In this document: positions 1-21,900 of the stretch, piece after piece
Position numbering within the stretch: position 1 is the first letter of the stretch
Layout of the letters: every line of letters begins with the position of its first letter
Source of the DNA: Ectocarpus siliculosus
Lineage: Eukaryota; Sar; Phaeophyceae; Ectocarpales; Ectocarpaceae
Length of the DNA: 64,000 nt
Direction of reading: 5' to 3'
NCBI GenBank assembly: GCA_000310025.1
Contig: FN649758.1
Span: 1,200,210 to 1,264,209 of the forward strand
Position numbers and translations under genes: made by a program
Notes under the pieces: model-generated
Seen by the model: only the letters and a program-made list of their open reading frames with translations
Databases searched by the model: none
What the model was told of the DNA's origin: nothing

Positions 1-2118
1 GTTGGAGTTGGGGGGGGGGGGGGGGGCATGCCTTGTCGCGCGGCTTTGTTGACCTCGGCTCGCTCTCGAGGCAGAGCGAAGAGGAGCTCACGTGGGCTGC
101 CTGGCTCGCTAGGGCAATCATCTGCGGCTGAGGCTGCTGTGGCTGCGGCGGCCGCCCTGCTGCTACTTCCTGCAGCGTCTGGAGTGGGTCCGTTGCTCTT
201 GTCTGTTGTTGTCATCGATATTTTTACTGTTTTGGAGTTGCTCTAGTCTTTTTTGTGGACAGGGAACGCGGTTTAGCTATTCAAGCAAAGCTCGTGCCGC
301 CATTGGGCCAACGTTGGCATCGCCTCAGCTGACAGGGCACATGTCGAGCGTATGTACGGGGGAGCATGTGTCCTTTGCGGCAACGATGGTATGTTGTATT
401 TTGTGTGCTCGTTTGTCACGACGGGAACAATTCACGTTCCCCTTGTTTGTTGACGAATTGTTCATCAAGAGGCATTGGTTCTCTTGTAAAGTAGTAATTT
501 GCCTCCCTAGCGTCAGGGACACCGGCCTTAATACACGCGAGTGCCTGTGTGCACATACATGTGTCTCCGGTACCATCAGGCAATTTGTTGTTTATGTGCG
601 TGAGGACGAGACCCTGCGGGCTGCATCGTGTGGTAAACCGCCGATGCCTCCTTGTTGTTGTTGAGTTGCCACACGCTGGTCTTGGGTGTCCGTTGTAACA
701 GCGGTTGGCCTTGTCTTATCTGCACGCACGCTCTGGACCGTCGACGACGAACGTGCTTCTGCCAAGCTCAGTTTGTTCCGGGAAAGCCAACGGCGTCCTC
801 ATGTTCGATTGTTTTGGGTTGCTGTTAAGGTCCATACATAACGTTTCATAGATGTGCAATGCTTCGCCTTCCTGGTGTAGATAGCCCTACGGTGTGTTCC
901 GAGTGGCGTCACTCGTCACAGCAGTGTATGAGGGGTGGGCGTTCTCCAGACGGCCCGGACCATTGGATGGCCGTAACGTCGCTGCTTGCCGTTGTTGAGC
1001 ACTCACACGCTCTTTGGGTTAGGCAGTCATCCCGCCTTCTGCAGCGGAAATCACAACGACGTTTTTTTTTTTTCTTGAACTGGTACTGCTGTTGGCTGTT
1101 CACACGCAATGGGCGCGTGCCTTGCGAGCCCGCAGCTAGAAATATCTAGACCCACAGCGCGGGGTAGGGGGGGGGGGTAGGGGCAAAGTGTGCTGTAGCT
1201 CTACGCGGCCGTGGTGTAAGTGTGCACGGGACGCAAAGAGTTGAGTGCGCGAGCTGTTAAAAATGTAAGCTTTTCATGTTCAACTTGAGTCTTTGGTGTC
1301 TTTGGTTCTGCTGCATAGTGCGGTGAATACTCGTGTCGATGTCATGTTTTATAGGCGTTGATGGGTGTACTGTTTCAGTTGCGCTTGTGTTTGTTTGTAG
1401 CGTGGGGGGTGGGGTGTGCGTCGGCCTTAAATGAGACGACTACCGACGGTGCCTGGGCGAGTTTTGGTGCTTGGCTGCATTTCGGTGTTTCGGGTATGCA
1501 GCGTAGACATTTTGGACAGGGGAAATATGGCGATGTGTAGAAATGAGAAAATGAGAATAAAGTAACGCGGACTTTTCGTCATTGTCATTGCAGTAGCGAG
1601 GCCGGTCGTGCATCGAATACTTTTTGTTCGGAAGACTGCAGGCAAAGTTCGCCTGCTGCTTCTGCGTCGCTCGCGCTGCCCAAAAGCCACAGAGGAGAAT
1701 GAACGCCTTCCATGCGACCGAGGCGGTTCTAATGGTATTGAAGGCACCCGTTCACTTCTTCGGACTCCCGGCGTCCGCTGCGTACAACGTCCTTTCACTT
1801 CTTTACCCCCGGCGCCCGCTCAACGTCCCGTGAAATAGGCCGCCGTCCCAGTGGCCGGTCGTGCTCCCGTTTCGTCGGGCATGTCTCATTCCTCCTTTCA
1901 CGGGGGGCGTTCCCAACGCGATACAGTCGGGATGGGTCCCCCAACAACGGCACCAATAACTCCTATCGTATGTTGTCGAAGGCAGCACGTGCGATGCGGG
2001 GGGGGCGCGAGGGGGAAAGGACGTTGCCCAAATGTTTATCACCCGTTTCACTTGCTTCACGCGACGTCCTGGTGCGTGACCCGAGGGACAAATCTCCCTC
2101 TGTCCATTTGATCTATTC
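1..2118. other. No gene recognised; G/T-rich stretch
   Basis: No ORF here encodes anything I recognise, and the longest frames are below 155 codons. The + strand is clearly rich in G and T (runs such as tgttgttgtc, a G homopolymer at about 11-26, and a T run at about 1064-1073). In this window introns and non-coding transcribed DNA of + strand genes are G/T-rich on +, so this could be an intron or 3' UTR of a + strand gene lying to the left; that is inference. A short imperfect direct repeat of roughly 45 bases sits at about 1747-1830 (two versions of a cacttctt...ccggcg(t/c)ccgct...caacgtcc unit). Confidence 0.4.
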
Positions 2119-4011
2119 TCATGGAGCCTCGTTCTCGATTCGTTCCGTCGCAGTCCTATCGGCGGTGCCTCCTCTGGTGCTTGAGACCGACGGGAGAGAA
2201 AGAGAAATCACTGGCAATCCATCGACAGCACGATGACCACGTGCAGCCGTAGCAGGTGCCACAACGGCGGTCGCAGTACCCATCGTGGTGGTGGCGGTGG
2301 TGCTGGTGCTGCGTCGTCTACTCCTTCTACCGCCTATCGTTGAACCTCGAACAACGCACGGAGACTGTTGCCGAGATCTTTGAGAGCCCGCTGCCGTTTC
2401 GAGGCCGTCTTCCGCGCCCCCGCCCCCTCCTCGTGCAGCCGCTGCGCCACCTCCTGCCCTATCCGCTACTATCCCTGCACCGCCGACGAAAAGAGCGAAA
2501 CTGCTGTCCGACCCCGAGTCGCCGGAGCGAATGGCACGACCTCTCAGGCAAGAGGCGCGGGCGTTTCGGCAAGGGCCCACGCGCCGACCTACTACCCCAC
2601 CACCACCACCGCTTTTCCCCGCCTCCTCTGCTCCTTCGTGCGTCCCCGCATCATCACGAGGCGCTGCCAAGCCGTTATCGTTTGTCGCTCGAGTGCATGA
2701 CCCCGTGGTGAGCGTTGCCGAAGCGGCCACGACTGCCGCGCCTTGTGGCGGCGGCGGCGGCGGCGGCGGCGGGGGGGGGGCGCATGGTTGCTGCGCGAAC
2801 CTCGATCCGACGAGCTCAATGCCGAGCGCGTCATTGGCAAAGTCGCCATCGTTTCTGCGGAGCGACTCCCTTGCCGCGGCCGCCCGTGCGTGTCTGTCTG
2901 CTGCGCTTCCACCGGTACGGCCGGCAGGTGATGACGTCACCGAGGGGGCTGATCTCGTGCCCCTGCGGTGGTTGTCGCTGCTGGCTGACGGGGTGCCGCC
3001 GCCGTCGCTGCCTGAGCTGCTGCGGCGAGAGCGCCTCCGGCGAGAGAGGGCCGGGAAGATCGGGCTCGAGTCTAAGGGGCACACGCAACTCGAAGGGTCG
3101 CCCCTGCCCACGCTCTCGAGGATCAGGGGCACGAGGCAAGCTTCGTGAGCGTTGTGGCCACACGGGAGTCGCTTCAATGGTTGTGCCCGCGAAGAGAGCA
3201 TCGAAGAGGACGGGGACGGGTGGGGCTGTTGGCTGATGCAAGGAGATGCCACCTCGATTTGTGGGTCGACATTGCCGTTTTCGGTACCACGGGCGGCGGC
3301 GTCACCGGCCGTAGCCGCGGCGTCGGCAACGGAACAGAACGAGCAGGACGTAGCCCCGGCCATGAAACTGCCAGAGACCGGGGCTACCTCGACCGAGGGA
3401 AGCAAGGGCGCGGTCGCGACGGACGCCGTAATTTCTTCTCTGGGCGAGGCTTCGGTCGTCGCTGCTACTCCTGCTGCTGCGGCCGCCGCCGGTGCCGACG
3501 CTTCCGTGTCACCTCCCGTTGCTGCTTCTGCGGTTTCGTGCCTTCTCAAAGCTGCTGCTGCGACCAAGGAATTGAGCGACGGCGGGGGGGGCGCACTTGG
3601 AGGTGAAGCCAACATTGTGGCCACGACCGCCGTCCTCCCGAACGGTCGTGAAGAAAGAAGCCCCGACGTTGTCGAAGAAGGGCCTTCGAAACCACGGCCG
3701 CCTTCGTCGTATTCGACGACGCTACGGCTGGTCTCTTCGACGCCGTCCACCCCACCTTCTAGTAAACCGGTGGGGGACAAATAATCCCGCGAGGGCCGAT
3801 CGGCCGGCCTCGACGGCGGTGATGGGTGTTCCAAGAGTAGACGGGGCATCGCCGTAGCAAGTGATTCCGATGACGAACGTGCCTGCTGTTGGCGAACCGG
3901 CAAAGCGTTTACCGACGATTGACTGGGACTACCGCCACACCCGGCGCCGGTGGCCCCTGTCCCCTGACAGAGCGGCAGGGCCCGAAGGAGGTGTTCGTGG
4001 AGGGGCGACAC
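2119..4011 (-). CDS. RING-like zinc-finger protein, low-complexity
   Basis: A single open frame of 630 codons with no intron needed. The recognisable part is a RING-like cluster: Cys223-x2-Cys226, a long spacer of about 57 residues, then Cys284-Gly-His286-x2-His289-x2-Cys292, and Cys311-Pro-Leu-Asp314 (with an extra Cys309). RING domains bind two zinc ions and usually recruit an E2 enzyme for ubiquitin transfer, so a ubiquitin-ligase role is inferred. The last ligand position is Asp where Cys is normal; RBX1-type RINGs also use Asp there. The rest is disordered: Ala/Ser/Pro-rich N-terminal half, a run of Pro near residue 430, Gly- and Arg-rich C-terminal third. Frame 1 on the opposite strand is also open through GC-rich repeats but has no domain. 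The start is the first Met of the frame; an upstream exon cannot be excluded. Confidence 0.5.
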   Translation of the reverse strand: MSPLHEHLLRALPLCQGTGATGAGCGGSPSQSSVNALPVRQQQARSSSESLATAMPRLLLEHPSPPSRPADRPSRDYLSPTGLLEGGVDGVEETSRSVVEYDEGGRGFEGPSSTTSGLLSSRPFGRTAVVATMLASPPSAPPPPSLNSLVAAAALRRHETAEAATGGDTEASAPAAAAAAGVAATTEASPREEITASVATAPLLPSVEVAPVSGSFMAGATSCSFCSVADAAATAGDAAARGTENGNVDPQIEVASPCISQQPHPSPSSSMLSSRAQPLKRLPCGHNAHEACLVPLILESVGRGDPSSCVCPLDSSPIFPALSRRRRSRRSSSGSDGGGTPSASSDNHRRGTRSAPSVTSSPAGRTGGSAADRHARAAAARESLRRNDGDFANDALGIELVGSRFAQQPCAPPPPPPPPPPPQGAAVVAASATLTTGSCTRATNDNGLAAPRDDAGTHEGAEEAGKSGGGGGVVGRRVGPCRNARASCLRGRAIRSGDSGSDSSFALFVGGAGIVADRAGGGAAAARGGGGGAEDGLETAAGSQRSRQQSPCVVRGSTIGGRRSRRRSTSTTATTTMGTATAVVAPATAARGHRAVDGLPVISLSLPSVSSTRGGTADRTATERIENEAP

Positions 4012-4442
4012 CGGCGACGCGTCTAGAGTCAGGAGGAGCTCGAAGTCTGCGGTCGTGATCTCTCGCCCCTTCGTTCAACCAACGGTAGCCAGAGGTGTGA
4101 GTACGGACGACAAACAGCGCATGGGAGACGTTAGCAGAGATTGCGGGCGGTGTTGGGGAAACATGTTGGCGTACGGTCGGGAGCATCTGTATGCCTCAAG
4201 TGTTGCCGCGACCATGTCACTGTTTTGTAAGTAGTCCCACGGCCATGCCACTGTTATCCTTGAGACTGCTGACCACGATGTTCGTTCGTGACGCCATCAA
4301 ACGCACGAGCTCCACGGCACACACACGCAGGGTTCTTGGCATCAAGGACAACGGGGGGGCACTAGCCTTCCCCCAAACACGAGCGTCGTCGTGGGTAGCA
4401 CGGCAGAAGAGACTCATGCAGTACCGTCTTCCAACCCACCCA
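4012..4442. other. Intergenic spacer between two minus-strand genes
   Basis: This 431-base spacer lies between the 3' end of the SWIM-RING-ZZ gene and the 5' end of the RING-like gene, both on the minus strand. It presumably holds the upstream gene's 3' UTR and the downstream gene's promoter. I see no TATA-like element, terminator or repeat that I can support. Confidence 0.4.
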
Positions 4443-7237
4443 CTACAAGAAAGTCCTCCTCGCCTGCAAGGACAGCAGCCCGGCGGCTGCGACAGGGTCC
4501 GCCCTCCTGGCCGTGCCTACCCCGCCGCCGCGGCCGCCGCGGCTACCTCCTAGCCTACCGCCGCCGGGCGGCTCGGCGGGTTTCCACTCGGGCGGCTCGG
4601 CCGCAGCCTCCCCTTGCACGAAGGGATGCCGGTGTCTCCCGAAGGGGGTGCAAGGAGGGGCGATCGCACCGCCACTGCTGCTGCTTCTTGTGCCGCGGAC
4701 CCCGCTCATGGCGTAGCACCTCCGACAGAGGTCCTGTGGCGTGGGCAAGTGGGACAATCTGTGTGGTTCACAATAAAGAGTGCGGACGGTTTTTGAGGGG
4801 ATCTGCACAAGGCTTTGGCCCCAAAGTGGCACCGTTAACGTTTCGTAGAACGTTGCCTCTACGATGTGGCGGGTGGGTTAGCGTCGGCAAGTGGGATATG
4901 TGTGTGGGCACCATGACGGTGCTGACGGTCTTGTAGAGGGAACGCAGAAGGCCCAGGGTAGAAAAGTGGAAACATCTTCTTGACCATTGCAGTCTCTACG
5001 ATGACATCGAAGCTGGTGTGGGCCGACGAGGTCGGTTTATGGGACGATATGACTCTCACCGCCCGAACCCGCGTTCTTTCCCTTCCCCCACACGCCCGGG
5101 CCTCACGACGGACACACGCTATCTCACCCACGAGCCGGCAGGCAGACAGACCAGACACCGAAAAAACGCCGCCTGGACCTTGACGCTGCAACTCCTGCAG
5201 GTAACAGGCGCCACGGACGCTTGACAACCACCGCTTCTCCCGCCCCGTCTCCTGCCGCTTCGTCCCACCGGCGATCGGCCGCCCCCGCCGCCCTTGCCCT
5301 TCCTCTGTTGCCGAGCGTCTTCCCTCAGGGCTCGAACGGCCGTAATGCCCCAATCGGCGCGACACAGGGGGCAGCATGGCTTGTCCCCGCTGGAGCGACG
5401 GTGCTCTGCATACATCAGCATGCACCTGTTTCGGTACGTCCGGGTGGGGGAGAAGGGGTGCTTAGATTTCACGGCGGTCACGCTTAACTGTTATTGCGGT
5501 GCCGGCTTGTTTATAGCGTATCAAAAGGATAACGGTTCAGAGAGTGTGAAAAGGCTACGGTTTTAACGAGGTCAGAGACGAAGTGGAATATTTTCTCCTG
5601 TCGGCCTACCTATTGTCGGGGCGACAGTCCAAGCCTGTATTACGTTGACGCACCTGCCGCGGTAACACAGGGGGAATTCTCCACCTTTCCCTCCTGCGGT
5701 ACTCACCTTGAACATTTTTTGGGAGAAGAATCCTGCACCTCCCCCCCCCTCTTCGCTGTCTACACACCCACGATTACGCGCTGTTCGCTTTGTGAAATTC
5801 TTAGCAAAGTGAACAATCGTTGGTCACGGGTCATGGAAAAGTTATACCATACAGCCTGTCTTGCGAAAACCATCTCCTCCTGCTACCACGAATGGTTGAC
5901 GGTGGCGATGGCTCTACCGCGGTGCGCGAAAAACCGTGCCGTATGCAGGAGCACCATCGGTGTGTTGATTGCTTTTCACACGGCGTCGCGAACACGACAG
6001 CTCAAACTTTATCGAAGCGAAAAGCACGCGGGGGGCGGATCAGCAGCATGCCTCGCAGGCGGGGAGCACTCGGCCCCACCCCCGCACGCACCCTACCTGG
6101 CGTGCATGTTGTTCCCGCAGCCGTCCCTGCAGTACGTCAACCCGCCGCCACCCTCCGCCGCAACCACCTTGCCGTCATTCTCTCCCTCACCCCCGCCCTC
6201 GTCCATCTCTTCCTGGCACACCGGACACACCTCTCCGGGGGCGATTTCGAGCCGGGGGTGCCCGCCGCCCCCGCCGCCTCCCGCGGAACCCCCGGAACAG
6301 CTCCCCGTATCCCCGCCACCGTCGGCTTCCCTGAGGACGCCAGTACCGCCGCCGGCGGACGTACGGCCCCCACCTCGGCGTAGGAACTCGCGGGGCTGCT
6401 GCCCTTGCGGCCGCGCGGCCCCGGGCGCGCTCGCACCGTGTTTTCTTCCCTTGTCCCCGCCACCGCCGCTGAGGATGTAGTCCACTTCTGAGTCAATGAG
6501 TGCAGTCTGCCAAGCTAGAGGGTTGCTGGGCGGGACCTTGAGGACCTTCGGGTCGACCGTGCGGGGAAAGATGCACACACGAGTTGTGTCGCTCGGCATG
6601 GGGGATCAAAACTACGTAGGGGCAGTTTGCCACGGACTCACAACTGTGTCGCGAGGGAGGTGTATACGCTATTAAACGCAAGCACCGCGTTGGGGAATGT
6701 GTCTGTGACCCCGGAGCGGAGCTCTCCCGCCACGGAGACAAGAGTGCATGCGTGCGACGGTACTACACATGAGGAAAAGAAAAACCTTCTGCCCAGCACC
6801 AACGCGATGATGCCAGACGATGGGGTATTCACAGGTCGTCCTGCGTTTGTCGCGAACCCCCCGGTACACTGGCCACCCCGCGACAAGAGGGAAGCCACGA
6901 CGCAAATACCCCCCCCTCCGCCCCGAGATGACAATGGCTTCAGGGGCGACACACGTCTCCCCAGCACCTCACGAACTGCATGTACCTTTAGCATGATGAA
7001 CAAGTGGTGCAGGCACAGGGGGACGCCGCACGAGCAGCGTGCCCTGTTTCCAACGAGCACCGTGAACTTGCGGTCGGATTCTTCGCCGCGCACCTTCCCC
7101 ATTGTTAGACCGACCGCATGCACAAAATACCGTCCGGATCGGAGTTTGGAGCGTCGGCAGGGACGGCGGGGGTCACGAGCGTTAGCGGAATGGGATGTGT
7201 TTGTGCGTATAGAGAAACGTTTCATGTCAGTTGGCAC
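4443..7237 (-). CDS. ZSWIM2: SWIM-RING-ZZ zinc-finger E3 ubiquitin ligase (ZSWIM2/MEX type)
   Basis: Four exons (minus strand): 7237-6986, 6545-6097, 5425-5128, 4733-4443, giving 429 aa. Donors are aag|gtacat, cag|gtaggg and tgg|gtgaga; acceptors are gaag|gtcctc, acag|gtgcat and acag|gacctc; phases agree at every join. Domains in order: SWIM finger (Cys68-x-Cys70-x4-Cys75-x-His77), followed by the conserved stretch after it (KVLKVPPSNPLAWQ...LIDSEVDYIL); a Gly-rich linker; a RING (Cys191, Cys194, Cys223, Cys227, His232, Cys235, Cys252, Cys255) split by intron 2; then a ZZ finger (Cys310, Cys313, Cys324, Cys327, Cys336, Cys339, His367, His369) split by intron 3. This order matches animal ZSWIM2 (MEX), a self-ubiquitinating E3 ligase linked to death-receptor apoptosis; the algal role is unknown. 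The true start may lie upstream: the first 30 or so residues do not look conserved, and an extra 5' exon is possible. Confidence 0.85.
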
Positions 7238-9094
7238 TGGTCAACGATCCTTTTCGCTGTTCGACACTATGGTTTGAACGTTTTCCTGTTTTTTGTCGAC
7301 GTGAGGCACGGCGTGGTTTCGCCGGTCCACGCGCCTAGTGCCGTCCAAAGCCTTACTTTGTTTGTCCCTACAAGGCCTACTCCAGCCATATCTCGACTTC
7401 TCAAGAAGCACTGTCTCTCTGCTGCACCTGCTGTGTTTACATAGTCCTTCGTATCGAATGAACATGATTTTGTATCGGCGACCGGCCCGATTGCTTTCCT
7501 CATTCGTGTAGAAGGGCTGTGCGACCCTGAGTTTCTTTACTGTATGTGCCGAATGTCGAGAATACAAATGTGTCAAAGTCTTGGCGTCAAGACGGGGTAG
7601 CAGCTCCCTGCCGGTGCTAAAAAAATATTGTAAAAGTGACACCAGAGGCTAACCACTCAGACGACATGGGCATGGCTCGGCAACTATGGCAAACGCAGAA
7701 ACCACCCTCTGCTTCTTTCGCCGATTTTTACTTCGGGCTAAGCACTTCCCACCTCGGAATAGCTGAATGGTACCACTGGAGACTAGTATGTAGGTGGTCG
7801 TCCACAGACCAAGACAATGGAGTGAACAGATCTTACCACGAAACGTGTGGGGCCTTTGGTTTGAAGCAGGAACATCCTGGTCGCTCGCATCACCTCCACC
7901 TGGTTCATGCCGTCGTCAAAGGATTCTTTGGAACAATTTCAAGAACGTTTATTTTCCGAGACTGGCCTCAATGTCCTTACTTACTGGATGGTGCGAATTC
8001 AGGAAATACATTCAAATGATAATCGATTCCATGTCTTGTGTTGGTTGTCCTCCAACGACGACTGATTTTCGTATCTGAAAAACATCCGTTCACCACAATG
8101 CGTGCGCCCCAAAGAGGATGCTCTCCCGGTGCAAAAGTGTTGTCTTGCGTTGAGTCTACCTTCCAGAAAGAAAATCACAAGACTACGTACAGAGAGAGTT
8201 AAGCAAGCTACCAACCACTTCACGGCGAGATTCAAACTCCTAAGTGGTCTTCTCCTCCCTGTGGTCTACGTACCGCGGTATATGATAAAGCCTGTATACC
8301 GGGGAGATACCCGGTATTTGTTGTCTGCATCACGTCCTTCGTCCTCACTTGGGTATTTTGTGTACTGTAATTCGTGAGTACGATATAGTCTAGGAGTGTA
8401 GCCAACTACTATAATAAGGCGGTTGCCCCGGTGGTACATCGATAGGCTGTGTGGTCAACGCACTTGGTTCTATTGGTGTGTGCGGGGGAGCTACATACAG
8501 GTGCATCAGAAAATTTTGAGGTAGTATACACGGTCGCTCACATGTTCATCCCATCCTTCAGGAGGTTTAGAAGCAAACGGTACCGCACGTTCGGAAGACA
8601 TGCGTCCATCCACAGGTGTTCAAACCAAGCAGCTTCCCGCGTTGACACATCCAACTCCGCGAAATAGTCCCGGATCGCCGGCTAGATGGTCGGCGACACT
8701 GATCCGTTCGGGGCGGGAACACACCAGGCCTAAAAGCGGAAGCTCCAAGAAGCGCACAAGCCTCGCAGCATGAACACGGGCCACACTGCGCCGTTACGTT
8801 ATGACGGCATCATGTAATCTCTTGTGTTGGATTTTCCGCCTGAAAGATCTTCGAGATCTACGCAGATCTGCTGTGGTGCGCAGGATCGTAGTAGATTTCT
8901 CAGTTCCCCGTGCGTTCTCGGAACGGTCCTGGGGAAGAATGAATGCGCCGCATTTTGGACAAAGAAGACGATCGCATCATCCAACAACAACAAGTTGTTC
9001 TCCCTTACACCCCTTTGTCCGCCCCAAGACCCCTTATCTGCCCGCCGCATTAGAACACCCGAGGCGCGTGCCCGAAGACAACTCTACGCCGACG
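7238..9094. other. Divergent intergenic region between ZSWIM2-like and FYVE-ANK-RING genes
   Basis: About 1.85 kb separates the start regions of two genes transcribed away from each other, so promoters for both should lie here, and possibly a 5' exon of the minus-strand gene. Small ORFs on both strands show no recognisable domain. I see no repeat, tRNA or clear core promoter motif. Confidence 0.4.
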
Positions 9095-18933
<9,839 letters not shown>

Positions 18934-21900
18934 GCAAAAAGGAGGCGGTTGTTGTGTATTTACTCCCAAGCTGGTCCGGAGAAATCGGTCCGGGCGCGTC
19001 GTTTCTCGTCACTTCCTCGCCAGTCGTCCCCCCTGTGCCCTTCTCTTTTCGTATCAAAGTAACCCCCTATCAAAGTAACCCCCTTGGTGTTTGTGGTGTT
19101 GTCCCTTCTCCTGTCGTTCTACGTGTCTGGTTCTGGTCCCAGTTGTTTTTTTTCGTTCTGGTCGAGCCTAGCGAGTGCAGTATATTCTCGCTTCCGTTGG
19201 GGTTGGTTTTTCGGTCTTGTCTGTTGGGATCACTCGTTTTTGCCGGTTGAAGGATGTGCGGCGCATGTGGGTGGCCAACTACGACCCGCCGCTGTTGTGT
19301 GGACAACCGACCTTTCGGTGTTGTTTCATCTGCGAGTCAGGGCGTGTTGTGGGGTCGCGCGTGTTTGTCTTGTATGTCGGGAGGGTTGGTCTCCCATAAG
19401 CAACCTACGTAATGATGTATGTACGGACTGCCCTGCATTTTCTGCACTACGACTGGACCAACGGAGTTCAACTTTTTGTGCTCAAGCTCCAGGTTACATA
19501 GATATATCACATCGGGGAAAACTGCAATAGAGTGAAAAATGCGAGCGCTCTCACCCAACGGGCGGGATTGACCTGCCAAAGAAATTTATTTGAATTTCTC
19601 CCAAGTTTTTGCTTGGAACTTTTTTGCGTCAGAGGCGTGGCGTCCAGACGGGACAGTCGCGCCTGATCACTTTTGTATTTAAGTTTTGTCAGTTTCACCC
19701 ACCAGAAGCAGGTGAGGCATCAGAGCAGGATGGTGAACTCTCGCGCGCGCGGTCGTTCTGTTGGATGTCTCTTGTAGAGTTTTACGATTCGCTCGTCGCC
19801 TGTGGGTGGTTTTGTGAATACGAGCTAGTGTTAATCTGGGCACACCCCCTGGAGTGCTAAACGGGCTTCGGCCGATCAGGAAAACGTCTCCCCAACCAGG
19901 GGATTACGCAAGCGAGGAAACCTTGCAGCTTCGCCCACGTCGTGTGGGTAAATCTTGACGAAAAAAAAGAAAGTCTAAAGGCTTTGTGTTGCAGCAGTTC
20001 CCACTTGGAAGCCTGAGTGGAGTCCGATGTGAAAGATGTGTCTTTTTTGCAGTTTTCTTGTTGTTTTGCATGCCGGAACAGAACGATTCATGCCTAACAT
20101 CGTAGAGATGGGGGTCCGGGACAAACCGTCTACGCAGAGACTGCAGAAGTCACAGCAGCTGAAACCATGACAATAGCTTCGAAAGAAGAGAGTCTCCGAA
20201 GCACTATGGAATAACAAGCGGTTTTCCGACAAGTGATTTCATTTCTTGTGAGCGCGGCAGGAACGATCCACTCCAACACAGAAAATTCATGTAGCATCAA
20301 GGGGGGCTCAGGTGCTAGATGCCTACGATACACATTGTCTACACCCGTAAGAGAAATAGCCTGTTCGAAGGGACGTGATGCTTGTTGGGGGTGGAGGTAC
20401 CACATGTACCAAGAACGACTCTAATCTGTGTTGATGCGGCATTGTGAAAGGCGTTGCGAAATCTGTTAACCGTCAGATAGATGAAAAAGACAGCGTCCTG
20501 GCGTCTGCATTCTGCATGTGTTGGTAAATTGTTTACTCTTTGTTTCTAACCCAAGTCTCACGTATCGTACGCCAACCTTAGCGTACCGCAGCCTGCTGCT
20601 GTTACGTTGAATACTGTTGGTAGTGTTGAAGTCTTTATGCATACTTGTACTGTCATACGGTGAGGATTGGAGGACACCGGTCTGCTGGGTCTGGTCTGCT
20701 GGATCATGATGAAAAACCTTTTTGGTGGCACCTCGAGGGATTCATGTCGACCAATGGATCTTTGAGGGGAGTCTCGCAGTTTGCGAAACACCGATCGACC
20801 GAGAAGTATGTAGGCGGAAAACTGTAAAGGTCACACAACGTACAAGATAGAACAGCCTACCGCGGCTACGCTTTGTGTGTAGTGCATCTGAGTAGGGATG
20901 CAGCAGACACATGCTTCTGTCTGTTGGCCGTTCTCACAGAGATTCTGATAAATTATCCACGGGTTGCGGTCGACCCACTCGACTCACCCCACCTGCAGCA
21001 AAGAACATATAAAAACTGCTGTACGAACAATGCAGCTGTCACACCGTGGCATACGTGATCTATGCATATGTCCGCAGAATAGGTATGTGCAGCAGTGGTG
21101 CCGGTAAATGCGGGTCGAACAACGCCAGTCGCCCGTTATAATGCCGGTGAAATCGTTCGGCACGGACGGATGGAAGAGGGTTGCCCGCTTCCACAGGAAA
21201 GCAGCCAAACAGAGTCCCCTCAAAGATCCATTGGCCGAATATTTTTCCATAAACAATGGTTTCAGGTCACAGATGTGACCGCATGAGAATCACACTCTTC
21301 ATGCCCACTCGCAGGTTCAGCAACGGAGCTTCAACAGGGCCGAGCGTAAGCAAGCAGCCACATCTCCCTAATCCCATCCTCTTCTCCTAAAATAGAGTAT
21401 CGCACAGATACCCACTGCCTCCTTGATTCCCTTAGTCTCTTCTGGGTGGCCCATCGGCAGATGGACGCCGGAAGCACAGCAACGCACGCGGCAGATGTCA
21501 TGGGGAGGGAAGCCATAATGATGGGTCCCGCTCACGGGCGCCGAACCTGGGGGCCTGGCGAAACCTCGCCGGCATATGTCGCCGCCACCACCACCACCAC
21601 CACTGCTGCTGCTGCTGCTGCCTACTGCTGCTCCGGCGCTGTCGACGGTGGTCGAAGCAGAATCACCGATACGGAGGGACAGGTGCGAGGAGCTCGCTGT
21701 GTGTTTACTGACTGTGTGTAGACTAAGAATTTACGCTTGAAGAGTTAGACTACATGTTTTTGGCTGCTGCAAGGGAAGATTATGATGAATGATTGAACTT
21801 CTTTTCATACAAACAGAAGCAAATAGTCAGTCTCGACTATACGCCGACGCCATCAAAGCCGTAGTCTACACTCCCGCCGATAGCAATGAAAGCATGTTTT

